32,102 bases of DNA from Pseudomonas sp. (GCF_030683065.1 NZ_JAUXMX010000018.1:1-32102), one strand, 5' to 3'. Numbered from the stretch's first letter, positions 8,674 to 16,462 are shown. Notes: generated from the letters alone by a model not told the origin. Numbers and translations are program-made.

Positions 8674-10755
8674 TTACTGCCGCTGCGGTATGCCATCCAC
8701 CACACCGGCGCTGTTCTCCAGCAAGCTGTTGGTGGCTGCCTGCAGGAAAGCCGCAAGGTTTTTCTGCAGTTGAGGATCGATTTCACCCTCCACGCGCTCG
8801 GCCTGCGGCTTGGCGCCCAAACGATAGTCATACAGGCGCGGGGCAAAATCCTTGGGCTGAATCAGAATGCGCTCCGGGGTAACGATGGCCACGGTCTGGT
8901 CGCCGCCCGAAGGCTTGATCACCCCGATACCCCGGTCGCCTGGCGGCAAATTGAGCAGGTCGCGGCCCCAGCACTGGTGACGCACCTCGCCCCCCAGACG
9001 ACCCATGATGGTCGGCACGATATCGACCTGGGTGCCGACCGTGTGGCTGACGGCACCGAACTTGCCTTGGATACCTGGGGCGATCAATAACAGCGGCACG
9101 TTGAAACGGAACAGATCCATCTCGGTCAGCTGCTCGGTACTGCCAAAGCCGTGATCGCCAACTACCACGAACAACGTGTCCTTGAAATACGGTGCCTTGC
9201 GCGCCTGGTCGAAGAACTGACCGAGCGCCCAGTCGGAATAACGCATGGCAGTCAGGTGTTGATCAGCCGAACCGTGACCGGTCACCGGTGCAACCGGCAG
9301 TTCCTTCGGCAAGGCATAAGGGGTGTGATTGGACAAGGTTTGCAGCAGGGCATAGAACGGTTTTGCACCGAAGTTGTTGGCCAACTCGAGGGCACCACGG
9401 TCGAACATATCCTGGTCGGACACCCCCCAGGTCGGGTCCATGAACACCGGATCGACGAAGTCCTCACGGCCAATAAAATTGCTCATGCCCTGGTTGCTGA
9501 AAAACCCTGACTGGTTGTCCCACTGGAAGTTGCCGTTATACACGTACAGGTTGTCGTAACCACGGGCGCCGAGCAGTTGCGGCAAGCCGGAAAACTGGTG
9601 CGCACCTTCGGGGGTGCGCATCAGGTACTCGAAACTCGGCAGGTTGGGGAAACAGGCCATGCTGGCAAACATGCCCTGGTGGGTATGGGTGCCGTTGGAG
9701 AAGAAGCGGTCGAACAGCAGGCCCTCTTGCGCCAGTTTGTCGAAGTGCGGCGTGATATTGCCCGGATAGCCCAGGGCGCCAACATAGTGGCCAGCAAAGC
9801 TTTCCAGCAGAATCACCACCACGTTACGAATCGGTAACGTACCGGCGGCTGGCGGGGTGTAGTCACGCCGGATAGCCGCCGTATCGGCATCGACCAGCTG
9901 ATCGTGCGGCGTCAGCAGCAGCTTGCGCACGGTCTCCAGGGCCTGTTGGTCGGTCATGGTCGATTGCCATGCGTTGTCGCGGTGCGAAGAAAAACTGGCT
10001 TGGGCCGCCGACACCAGGGTCAGGGTGCCATTCAAGCCCAACTGATTGGCGAACATCGACTCGGTGGTATACGCATCGCCCCAGCGCAGCGGCGGGCCCT
10101 GACTAATGTGGCCACGGGCAGCAGTCACGGCCACCAGCAGGCAGGCGCAGAACGTAGCGATGCGCCAATACCAGGCCGGCGCGTCAGCTGCTGGTGACGA
10201 GGCCGCAGGTGCTGGTCGACTGAGCCGATCCAGGCCCTTGAACAGCGTGTGCAGCAACCAGGTCGCAACCGCCCAGGCCAGCAAGTAGCGCCCGACCGGG
10301 AAGCCGTTCCACAACATGCTCAAAACAGTCTGTGGATCTTCCTGAAAGTACTGGAACACCAGGCTATTAAGTCGCTGATGAAATTCGCGGTAGAAATCCA
10401 GCTCAGACAGGCCGAGAAACAGCGTGATGCTGGCAAATCCGCTCAACCAGAAGCGCTGCAAGCCACGGGCGGCCATGGCGCGCACGCTGAGCAAGGACAG
10501 CAGCAACGGAATGCAGGCATACACCACCACCCGCAAATCGAAACGCAGGCCGTTGAAGAAGGCCTCGGCGAAGCTAGCCACCGGTGTGACGCCAATCAGT
10601 TCGCGGTTATAGACCAGCAAGGCGACGCGCAGCAATGTATAGATCAACAGCAGCGCCAGCGCGCTCAAGAGAGTGAAGGCCAAGTGACTCTTCAGGCTCG
10701 GGACCACCAGCGGCAATGGGCATGACGGGGTTCTCGGGGCAGGCTTGGAGGCCAT
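8674..10755 (-). CDS. LTA-synthase-like membrane sulfatase/phosphoglycerol transferase
   Basis: The protein has 693 residues with the start taken at 10755 (MASKPAPRTP). Five membrane helices lie at about 23-48, 73-95, 103-120, 153-172 and 197-214, followed by a periplasmic sulfatase-fold domain. VVVILLESF gives metal-binding Glu318, SNGTHTHQGMFASMACFP (about 353-370) contains the probable Thr nucleophile, and VVVGDHGFG supplies late Asp/His metal ligands. Gram-negative members transfer phosphoglycerol or phosphoethanolamine-like groups to envelope glycans such as osmoregulated glucans; that role here is inferred. The frame is open up to 11250. An alternative ATG at 10875 has GGAGG placed only 2 bases away, so the N-terminus could be 40 residues longer. 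Confidence 0.9.
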   Translation of the reverse strand: MASKPAPRTPSCPLPLVVPSLKSHLAFTLLSALALLLIYTLLRVALLVYNRELIGVTPVASFAEAFFNGLRFDLRVVVYACIPLLLSLLSVRAMAARGLQRFWLSGFASITLFLGLSELDFYREFHQRLNSLVFQYFQEDPQTVLSMLWNGFPVGRYLLAWAVATWLLHTLFKGLDRLSRPAPAASSPAADAPAWYWRIATFCACLLVAVTAARGHISQGPPLRWGDAYTTESMFANQLGLNGTLTLVSAAQASFSSHRDNAWQSTMTDQQALETVRKLLLTPHDQLVDADTAAIRRDYTPPAAGTLPIRNVVVILLESFAGHYVGALGYPGNITPHFDKLAQEGLLFDRFFSNGTHTHQGMFASMACFPNLPSFEYLMRTPEGAHQFSGLPQLLGARGYDNLYVYNGNFQWDNQSGFFSNQGMSNFIGREDFVDPVFMDPTWGVSDQDMFDRGALELANNFGAKPFYALLQTLSNHTPYALPKELPVAPVTGHGSADQHLTAMRYSDWALGQFFDQARKAPYFKDTLFVVVGDHGFGSTEQLTEMDLFRFNVPLLLIAPGIQGKFGAVSHTVGTQVDIVPTIMGRLGGEVRHQCWGRDLLNLPPGDRGIGVIKPSGGDQTVAIVTPERILIQPKDFAPRLYDYRLGAKPQAERVEGEIDPQLQKNLAAFLQAATNSLLENSAGVVDGIPQRQ

Positions 10756-11343
10756 AGGGTCAGATTCCGAAGGGGTGCTGCTTAAGCGGGATAATGCGCT
10801 GCGGCCTTGTTTGGCCAGTAAATAGCGACTGGATGCCAGAGCGATGGGGATGGTGTCGCGCAAATAACGCAACATCGCCTCCAGGATCAAGCAGCCGCCG
10901 AGGTGAATGGGCACTGCCTGTGCTGCGCCACAGGCCGGCTGGTTTGGGCCTGCCGTGCAAGACCATACCCTGGCTGACAGCGCTGTTCTGCGGGGACATA
11001 GCACCCTCGCCGCCAGCACGTTCCTGGCGGGCAGAATGGCTGCCTGGGACAGCGAGAGCCAGGCAGTACGGCAACCAACGCCTGTCGCACACACACCTGC
11101 CGCACAAAGGTAATCGCATCGGCACCACTCCACCGCCAGTCCAGAGACAACGGCCGGGAGTTTGCCAAAGACAGTGTGAAAATTTTGTCGCGAAGGCTGC
11201 AATGCATCCGTTCTAGCTGTTGCAGCTATGCCTTGGCGCGTCCTGAACACCCCTCAGAACAGCCATTTAAGCGGCGGTGTCCCTGCCCGCTTGGGCCGGG
11301 GCCACCACCGAAGCAGGTGTTTGGAAGCGGTCGCCGTCGCTGG
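10756..11343. other. 588-base stretch between sulfatase and bacteriohemerythrin genes
   Basis: No independent gene is supported. The sulfatase frame stays open in the minus direction to 11250, but its extension is rich in Cys, Arg and Ala and has no membrane or domain pattern. A perfect 8-bp hairpin (CTGCCTGG and CCAGGCAG, 11040-11066) lies in the middle. The region probably holds the sulfatase promoter and a long leader. Confidence 0.4.
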
Positions 11344-11808
11344 TCAGGCGAAGAACTTCTTCATCGAGCGCGAAAACCAGCCACCTGCCTGCTTATTGCT
11401 GACCAGGCTATTCATATTGTCCTTGACCGCCTGCACGTAGCCGGCGTCGTCGCTGCGGATATGGTTGAACAACCAGCGCGAGAGCAGACCAAGCAGTTCA
11501 TCGGTGATGTCCTCACCAGCCTGAAAGCGCAGATTGAAGTCCTTGACCCGGGCAATGAAGATTTCATGCACACGCTTGTGTGGCCGCGTGAACTCGTAGC
11601 CAGCCTCCTCCAGCAGCGACTCCTCGAAAGCGAAGTGCGACAGGGTGTAATCCACCAAGCCGTTGAGCACATCCCCTACCTCACCGCCACTGCCTCCGCT
11701 CACCTTAGCCTGGTGCAGCGAATTGATCATGTCGACGATGCGCTTGTGCTGGTCGTCGATGACTTGAATGCCGGTATTCAGATCGTCCTGCCAAACCAGA
11801 TAACTCAT
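11344..11808 (-). CDS. bacteriohemerythrin
   Basis: The protein has 154 residues. All diiron ligands of the hemerythrin family are visible: His21 (DDQHKRI), His58 and Glu62 (SHFAFEE), His77 and His81 (PHKRVH), His116 and Asp121 (HIRSDD). The N-terminal start MSYLVWQDDLNTGI is typical of single-domain bacterial hemerythrins, which bind O2 and may deliver it or sense it. A GAGG site lies 4 bases before the ATG. The C-terminal tail ends in GGWFSRSMKKFFA, an amphipathic segment that may touch the membrane (inference). It is monocistronic, with divergent SYLF protein gene upstream. Confidence 0.95.
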   Translation of the reverse strand: MSYLVWQDDLNTGIQVIDDQHKRIVDMINSLHQAKVSGGSGGEVGDVLNGLVDYTLSHFAFEESLLEEAGYEFTRPHKRVHEIFIARVKDFNLRFQAGEDITDELLGLLSRWLFNHIRSDDAGYVQAVKDNMNSLVSNKQAGGWFSRSMKKFFA

Positions 11809-12130
11809 TTTCCTCAGTCCCTAGCGTGCCGCTCGACTGCAATGCGAGCGCTGCGCCAAGGCTACTCAACAGCTCTGGAATAGGGGCTGACGCAGATCAG
11901 TGAATAGTTGCTTAGGAGCCTATCGACAGAACGTGGGCGGCAGTTGGTTGAAAGAGGCTCAGGCAGTCAGGCGATCAGCAGACGGCGCGCCGCCACAGTT
12001 GCCAACGCTTGTCGCTGTCTACACTGAAGCAGGAGCGGCTTACAAGGACGCAGCCGTGCTGCTCGACGCACGTGCGAGCCTGCGCAAGCGGCTTCGCTCT
12101 TCTGTTTATTGCTACCGTCGGAGCATAACT
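11809..12130. other. 322-base divergent intergenic region (hemerythrin/SYLF)
   Basis: It must carry both promoters. A plus-strand frame open from 11900 runs into the SYLF gene but has no family features before the signal peptide at 12131. A 10-bp palindrome CGCACGTGCG sits at 12067-12076, about 55 bases before the SYLF start, and could be a regulator site. Nothing else clear was seen. Confidence 0.35.
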
Positions 12131-12691
12131 ATGAACATCGTACAGAAGCGTTTCTCAGCAATTACCTTGGCAATCTTCGCGCTGGTCTTGGCGAGCTTGC
12201 TGAATTACGCCAGCGCCGCCACCGCCGAGAAGTTGAACACCGACGCCCGGCAGGCGCTGCAGAGCCTCTATAAAACCCAGCCACTGGCCGAGGAACTCTC
12301 GCGTTCGGCCAAAGCAGTGCTGGTATTCCCGAACATCGTCAAGGCCGGCCTGGTATTTGGCGGCAGCTACGGCGAGGGTGTGTTGATGAGGGGGACAGTA
12401 GTTGAAGACTATTACAACTCGGTAGCCGGCTCCTGGGGGCTGCAGATTGGCGCTCAATCCTACGGCTATGCAGTGTTTTTGATGAGCGATAAAGCCATCG
12501 CACAGTTGAACGACACCAGTGGCTGGGAAATCGGTGCTGGGCCCACCGTCGTCGTGGTCGACGAAGGCGTGGCGAAGAACTTGTCCTCAACCACGCTACG
12601 GGACGACGCCTATGCATTTATCTTCGGTCAGCAAGGGTTGATGGCGGGGGTCAGTATCGAAGGAACAAAAATCTCCAAAATCCGCCGTTGA
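12131..12691 (+). CDS. periplasmic SYLF-domain lipid-binding protein (Ysc84/DUF500 family)
   Basis: The protein has 186 residues. The ATG at 12131 was chosen because GGAG precedes it by 8 bases and a signal peptide follows at once (hydrophobic 9-25, probable cleavage after about residue 29, NYASA). The mature part matches the SYLF domain: AKAVLVFPNIVKAGLVFGG (about 61-79), GVLMRG, WGLQIGAQSYGYAVFLMS and GPTVVVVDEG, then DAYAFIFGQQGLMAGVSIEG. Eukaryotic SYLF proteins bind phosphoinositides; bacterial ones are exported and of unclear role, often reported as stress-associated. A strong terminator follows 7 bases after the stop. Confidence 0.9.
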   Translation: MNIVQKRFSAITLAIFALVLASLLNYASAATAEKLNTDARQALQSLYKTQPLAEELSRSAKAVLVFPNIVKAGLVFGGSYGEGVLMRGTVVEDYYNSVAGSWGLQIGAQSYGYAVFLMSDKAIAQLNDTSGWEIGAGPTVVVVDEGVAKNLSSTTLRDDAYAFIFGQQGLMAGVSIEGTKISKIRR

Positions 12692-12697
12692 AGTCGA

Positions 12698-12728
12698 CTG
12701 CAATGGCCGACGCTGCTGGCCATTGCAG
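12698..12728. terminator. perfect 11-bp terminator hairpin
   Basis: CTGCAATGGCC and GGCCATTGCAG pair around a 9-base loop and are followed by TTGTTG. It lies directly after the SYLF stop (12691) and before the convergent DUF3820 gene stop (12790), so it could serve both. Confidence 0.8.
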
Positions 12729-12789
12729 TTGTTGCTTCGACGCAAAGCAGCCAGGGTGATGCAGGGAGTCGTGCGCTCCGGCCGCCCCG

Positions 12790-13008
12790 CTAGCGCGGTT
12801 TCTGGCGCAAGGGATCCAGCAGCGACGACAGGCCGTTATGATCGATTTCCTGCATCAACTGCAGCAGGTTACCGATTTCTCCTTTGGGGAAGCCTTCGCG
12901 GGCAAACCAGTTGAGGTAGCGACCCGGCAGGTCGGCGATCAAGCGGCCCTTGTATTTGCCGAACGGCATTTCTCGGGTCACCAGTAACTGTAGATCTTCG
13001 GGTTTCAT
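12790..13008 (-). CDS. DUF3820 family protein (QSregVF_b type)
   Basis: The protein has 72 residues from an ATG at 13008: MKPEDLQLLVTREMPFGKYK, then GRLIADLPGRYLNWFAREGF. The MPFGKYKG, DLP and YLNWF elements define the DUF3820 family (PF12843). Pfam relates it to quorum-sensing-regulated virulence factors, but the biochemical role is unknown. The frame is open for another 266 codons upstream, which is antisense to the next gene and the repeat region, so the short product is taken. The ribosome site is weak. Another ATG nine codons upstream is possible. Confidence 0.82.
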   Translation of the reverse strand: MKPEDLQLLVTREMPFGKYKGRLIADLPGRYLNWFAREGFPKGEIGNLLQLMQEIDHNGLSSLLDPLRQKPR

Positions 13009-13194
13009 AAGGTGCTCGGATTCATGGGTGAACATGGCCAGCGTGTCTCGGCCATGTTGGTCATGTGCGCAATTATGCCTAAGGTCGGCGCTGCTTGGCC
13101 CAAGAGCTGTCGCCATGCGACCAACGCATAGGCCAGCGACGGCAAACTCGGGTAAGCTTTGCGCCCGCCATTTTCTACCCAGGGTTTTCACGCA

Positions 13195-13566
13195 ATGCTT
13201 ATCAAGGCACTCAGAATCGGTCTCGGCCAGTTGATCGTGTTTCTCGACTTTATCACTCGCCCGCGCAAGCTCAAGCGCGAGCCTGCCGCCCAGGCGGCAG
13301 TCGAGCAGGCAGCAGCAGGCCTGGCCCTGTACCAGTTTCATGCCTGCCCATTTTGCGTAAAAACCCGTCGCACCCTGCACAAACTCAACGTGCCAGTTGC
13401 CCTGCGCGACGCCAAGAACGACGATCAGCATCGCCAAGCCCTGCTGGAGCAAGGCGGCAAGATCAAGGTGCCGTGCCTGCGCATCGAGAATAACGGCCAG
13501 AGCACCTGGCTGTACGAGTCCAAAGCGATCATCGCCTACCTGAACGAGCGTTTCGCAGCGGCCTGA
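13195..13566 (+). CDS. membrane-anchored glutaredoxin/GST N-terminal-like protein
   Basis: The protein has 123 residues from an ATG at 13195. Residues 4-20 (KALRIGLGQLIVFLDFI) form a short hydrophobic anchor, followed by a basic, Ala-rich linker. From about residue 43 a thioredoxin fold begins: LYQFHACPFC with a CPFC redox pair (Cys51, Cys54), then KVPCLRIENNG with the cis-proline and LYESKAIIAYLNERF as in GST N-domains. There is no C-terminal GST helical domain. It is probably a dithiol oxidoreductase acting on the cytoplasmic side of the membrane (inference). It is divergent from the DUF3820 gene, separated by 186 bases. Confidence 0.85.
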   Translation: MLIKALRIGLGQLIVFLDFITRPRKLKREPAAQAAVEQAAAGLALYQFHACPFCVKTRRTLHKLNVPVALRDAKNDDQHRQALLEQGGKIKVPCLRIENNGQSTWLYESKAIIAYLNERFAAA

Positions 13567-13620
13567 AGCGCCCGCCAGGGAGCACCCCTCAGTTGCACAA
13601 CCGCCGGATTTTATGCGTTG

Positions 13621-13669
13621 GCCACAGATCGCTGTGATGGGTATCGCTTCGCTCAACGCCATCCTACGG
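13621..13669 (+). repeat. direct repeat copy 1, REP-like GATGGGTATCGCT family
   Basis: This 49-base unit is repeated with one mismatch 144 bases further on (13765-13813). Its core, GATGGGTATCGCTTCGCTCA, also occurs inverted at 13710-13731 and once more at 31781-31811. Flanking sequence on both sides is also partly duplicated, so the region looks like an imperfect tandem duplication. Confidence 0.85.
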
Positions 13670-13709
13670 GGCTGCGGTGCTGTTGCAGGATGTGGCGGAC
13701 CGCGCAGGT

Positions 13710-13731
13710 TTGAGCGCAGCGATACCCATCG
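13710..13731 (-). repeat. inverted copy of the GATGGGTATCGCT core
   Basis: TTGAGCGCAGCGATACCCATC is the reverse complement of the repeat core except for one base. With copy 1 it can form a long stem enclosing about 50 bases, the usual architecture of REP pairs. Confidence 0.75.
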
Positions 13732-13764
13732 ACCGGTTGCCCAGCCGCCGGGGGTTATTGGTTT

Positions 13765-13813
13765 GCCGCAGATCGCTGTGATGGGTATCGCTTCGCTCAA
13801 CGCCATCCTACGG
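13765..13813 (+). repeat. direct repeat copy 2, REP-like GATGGGTATCGCT family
   Basis: It matches copy 1 in 48 of 49 bases. It ends 15 bases beyond the stop of the cytosine-deaminase-like gene, so it could act as a 3' transcript end or be a duplication junction. Confidence 0.85.
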
Positions 13814-13827
13814 ACTGCAGGACTCTT

Positions 13828-15072
13828 TTAGGGTGTGGCGGCGCGCACCACCTGCGCCGGTGTGCGGCGCATCAATACGTTGCCGGCGCGGATCGATACC
13901 AGGGCATGGCCCTGGCTGCGCAGCATTTCGTAATCGCTGGCGGCAGACAGGATCAGCAGGTTGGCCGGGCGCCCCACTTCGATGCCGTAGCCCTCGCCAA
14001 GGTTGAGGGTTTTTGCGCTGTTGTCGGTAACCAGGTCCAGCGAGCGCTGCAAATCCTCGAAACCGAGCATGTGGCAGATATGCAGTCCGGCCTCAAGGAT
14101 GCGCAGGATGTTGCCGTTGCCCAGCGGGTACCAGGGATCGACGATGGAGTCCTGGCCGAAGCAGACATTTATCCCGGCGCGGTCGAGTTCAGCCACACGA
14201 GTCAGCCCACGGCGTTTCGGATAGCTGTCGAAGCGCCCCTGCAGATGGATGCTCTCGGTCGGACAGGACACGAAGTTGATCTGCGACTGTTTGAGCAGGC
14301 GGAATAGCTTGGAGCAGTAGGCGTTGTCGTAGGAACCCATGGCGGTGGTGTGGCTGGCCGTGACCCGCGCGCCCATGCCGCGCACGCGCGCTTCTTCGGC
14401 CAGCACTTCGAGAAAGCGCGAGTGCGGGTCGTCGGTCTCGTCGCAATGCACATCCACCAGACAACCGCTGCGCTCGGCCAGGTCCATGAGAAACCTGATC
14501 GAGCTGACGCCTTGTTCGCGGGTGTTCTCGAAATGCGGAATGCCGCCAACCACATCGGCGCCCAGCGCCACCGCCTGTTCCATCAGCGCGCGACCATTGG
14601 CGTAGGACTCGATGCCTTCCTGGGGGAAGGCGACAATCTGCAGGTCGATCAGGTGGCGGGTTTCCTCGCGCACCTCAAGTAGCGCCTTGAGCGCGGCCAG
14701 GCTCGGATCGGTTACGTCGACATGGCTGCGCACATGCTGGATACCGTGCTCGACCAGCATGTCGATGGCCTTGCGCGCACGGACCTTGCTGTCTTCATGG
14801 GTGACCAGCGCCTTGCGCTCGGCCCAGAGTTCAATCCCTTCGAACAGAGTGCCACTGAGGTTCCAGCGCGGCTCGCCGGCCGTGAGGGCCGCGTCCAGAT
14901 GGATATGGGGCTCGACAAAGGGCGGCACCAGCAGATTGCCGGCGGCATCCAGGTCACCTGCCGCGGCGGGCAACGCCTCAGTCTGCGCGACTATGCCGGC
15001 GATACGCGCCTGCGCCAACTCGATGCGAAACAAACCACTGCGACCACGCAGACGCGCATTAACAATATTCAT
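13828..15072 (-). CDS. codA: CodA-type cytosine deaminase, probably accepting 5-methylcytosine
   Basis: The protein has 414 residues and aligns with E. coli CodA nearly end to end. AGGAG precedes the ATG by 6 bases. Metal and catalytic residues are kept: His56 and His58 (PHIHLD), His209 and Glu212 (HCDE), His241 (ASHTTAM) and Asp308. VAFPQEGI and ERKAL segments are also retained. The residue after the metal Asp, equal to Asp314 of E. coli CodA, is Ser309 (FGQDSIVDPWYP). CodA homologues lacking Asp at this point have been shown to deaminate 5-methylcytosine to thymine. No CodB permease is adjacent. Plain cytosine or another pyrimidine-like base remains possible. Confidence 0.9.
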   Translation of the reverse strand: MNIVNARLRGRSGLFRIELAQARIAGIVAQTEALPAAAGDLDAAGNLLVPPFVEPHIHLDAALTAGEPRWNLSGTLFEGIELWAERKALVTHEDSKVRARKAIDMLVEHGIQHVRSHVDVTDPSLAALKALLEVREETRHLIDLQIVAFPQEGIESYANGRALMEQAVALGADVVGGIPHFENTREQGVSSIRFLMDLAERSGCLVDVHCDETDDPHSRFLEVLAEEARVRGMGARVTASHTTAMGSYDNAYCSKLFRLLKQSQINFVSCPTESIHLQGRFDSYPKRRGLTRVAELDRAGINVCFGQDSIVDPWYPLGNGNILRILEAGLHICHMLGFEDLQRSLDLVTDNSAKTLNLGEGYGIEVGRPANLLILSAASDYEMLRSQGHALVSIRAGNVLMRRTPAQVVRAATP

Positions 15073-15454
15073 CGGTTACTCCTGAGGCGAGGCACGGATC
15101 CAATCTGTAGATTAACAGCCCACCAGCTGCATCGGTCGTGCAGGTCGAGGAGCCCAGCCCCGCACTCCCCCAGGGTAACTGTCCGTGAATGGTAATTGGC
15201 TGCTGGCGCTGAGGAACGAAGCCTGCGCTGTCTGGCCTACGCGGCCCGAGCTAGGCGGCCCGACCTGCGCGGCCCGACCCATCCGGCTTGATCCTTGAGC
15301 CCCCGTTTGCTGTGCGACAGCGCGGCTGTCTATAAGCCGGGGGATCGCCTACCGCTACCTGCACGCCGCTGGACGCAATTGTCCCCAGCTCGCTGCGCTC
15401 ATCAGCGGCCGTCCGGCCAGGCTTACCGGAGCCAGCAAGCTGGCTCCGGTACCG
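15073..15454. other. 382-base intergenic region with a 14-base triple repeat
   Basis: It holds the deaminase promoter (boxes not resolved) and the 3' end of the copper operon transcript. GCGGCCCGA recurs at 15241, 15255 and 15269 with a strict 14-base period. No gene is supported. Confidence 0.5.
15425..15450. terminator. 12-bp perfect palindrome downstream of the copper operon
   Basis: ACCGGAGCCAGC and GCTGGCTCCGGT are separated by AA. It lies 5 bases beyond the CusF-like stop (minus strand). There is no U tract, so it is either a REP-type 3' stabiliser or an inefficient terminator. Its core matches the REP arms at 27794 and 29706. Confidence 0.6.
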
Positions 15455-15781
15455 TCACTCGGCCGCCTGCAACTCGGTCACGATAAATTGGCTGCCTTGC
15501 TGCTCAACCTGAAAACGCACCTTGTCGCCGACGCTGATGCCTTGCAGCAGTGCCGCCTCGCGCACGCCAAAGACCATGGTCATCGGCGGCATGCCGACGC
15601 TCTGAATCGGGCCGTGACGCAGGGTGATCTTCTGCCCGGCCAGGTCGACCTTGCGCACCTCACCCTGGCTCCAGGACACGGCGGCCTCGGCACTGACGTT
15701 GGCCGAAGCGGCGGGTTGGGCGGCAAGCGCCGGCAAGGTCAGGGTGCTACCCAGCAAAATGGCGATAAGCAGATTTTTCAT
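15455..15781 (-). CDS. periplasmic copper-binding protein, CusF-like
   Basis: The protein has 108 residues. A signal peptide covers about 1-20 (LPALA cleavage), followed by the small OB-type CusF_Ec domain: GEVRKVDLAGQKITLRHGPI then SVGMPPMTMVF. His56, Met67 and Met69 match the Cu(I) ligands of E. coli CusF. The Trp that caps copper in CusF is Met64 here, giving an extra possible thioether ligand. CusF hands Cu(I)/Ag(I) to the CusCBA pump, but no CusA or CusB gene lies nearby. It is the last gene of the copper cluster, 177 bases after the cupredoxin, so it may have its own promoter. Confidence 0.88.
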   Translation of the reverse strand: MKNLLIAILLGSTLTLPALAAQPAASANVSAEAAVSWSQGEVRKVDLAGQKITLRHGPIQSVGMPPMTMVFGVREAALLQGISVGDKVRFQVEQQGSQFIVTELQAAE

Positions 15782-15802
15782 GATGTACGTCCTCTGAGTG
15801 CT

Positions 15803-15821
15803 AACCCGCGCTGCGCGGGTT
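15803..15821. repeat. small hairpin in the CusF-like leader
   Basis: AACCCGC and GCGGGTT pair around GCTGC, 22 bases upstream of the CusF-like start. It could affect transcript processing or translation. Confidence 0.4.
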
Positions 15822-15870
15822 GAAATATTGGTCTAACTGATCGAAAGGTATCGCTGAACCCGTGGCAGCG

Positions 15871-15910
15871 GCGTCAGCCGCGAAAAGCATCGAAGCTTCA
15901 CGGCTGACGC
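15871..15910. repeat. REP-like hairpin between cupredoxin and CusF-like genes
   Basis: GCGTCAGCCG and CGGCTGACGC form a perfect 10-bp stem around 20 bases that can pair further (CGAAGCTTC). It separates the cupredoxin stop (15959) from the CusF-like gene and may attenuate read-through. Confidence 0.6.
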
Positions 15911-15958
15911 GGATCGCCGCCCGGCGGTTGCCACCCGCAGTCACGGGCTACAGCCGCA

Positions 15959-16462
15959 TTACTCGGCCACTACGCTGATCTGACCGACCATACCGGCCTG
16001 GTAATGGCCGGCGATCAGGCAAGCGAAGTCGAATTCGCCGGCCCGGTTGAACGTCCAGATGATCTCGCCGCTTTCGCTTGGCGCGACGTGGGCCATATAG
16101 GGTTCGTCGTGCTCCATGCCAGGAAACTTGGCCATCAGCGCGGCATGCTGGTCGAGCTCGGGTTTAGTGCCGAGCACAAATTCATGCATTACCTGGCCGT
16201 CGTTACGATGGACAAGGCGAATGGTCTCACCGAGTTTTACCTGCAGTTTGTCCGGGGTGAAACGCATCGCGTCGCTCATACGAATCTCGATGCTGCGGCT
16301 GACCTGATCGCGGTCGCCGGCAATGCCCCAGTCTTTTTGCTCCTTGATTACTTGCGCACTGTGATGCTCGGCATGTTTCTCGCTATGGGCCAGCACCGGG
16401 CTGACGGCAAGCACGCTGACAAGACCCAGCAGCAGCGCGGTAAGGCTTGACGATAAATTCAT
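15959..16462 (-). CDS. periplasmic cupredoxin (CopI-like copper-resistance protein)
   Basis: The protein has 167 residues. The signal peptide covers about 1-25 (SPVLA), followed by a His-rich start (HSEKHAEHH). The cupredoxin fold has type 1 copper ligands His93 (MHEF), Cys148, His153 and Met158 (FACLIAGHYQAGM). The long insert with DQHAALMAKFPGMEHDEPYM (about 104-123) adds further Met and His residues. GAGGAG lies 7 bases before the ATG. It lies after the multicopper oxidase gene and could pass electrons or copper to or from it. It resembles periplasmic copper-tolerance cupredoxins more than azurin. Confidence 0.9.
   Translation of the reverse strand: MNLSSSLTALLLGLVSVLAVSPVLAHSEKHAEHHSAQVIKEQKDWGIAGDRDQVSRSIEIRMSDAMRFTPDKLQVKLGETIRLVHRNDGQVMHEFVLGTKPELDQHAALMAKFPGMEHDEPYMAHVAPSESGEIIWTFNRAGEFDFACLIAGHYQAGMVGQISVVAE

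Noticed and set aside
13009..13806. Extension of the DUF3820 protein to 338 residues
   Set aside because: It crosses the repeat region and is antisense to the glutaredoxin-like gene; the conserved domain begins at the short start.
13621..13813. Possible CRISPR-like array
   Set aside because: Only two direct copies and one inverted copy, no regular spacer length and no cas genes; the repeat is a REP-like family found also at 31781.
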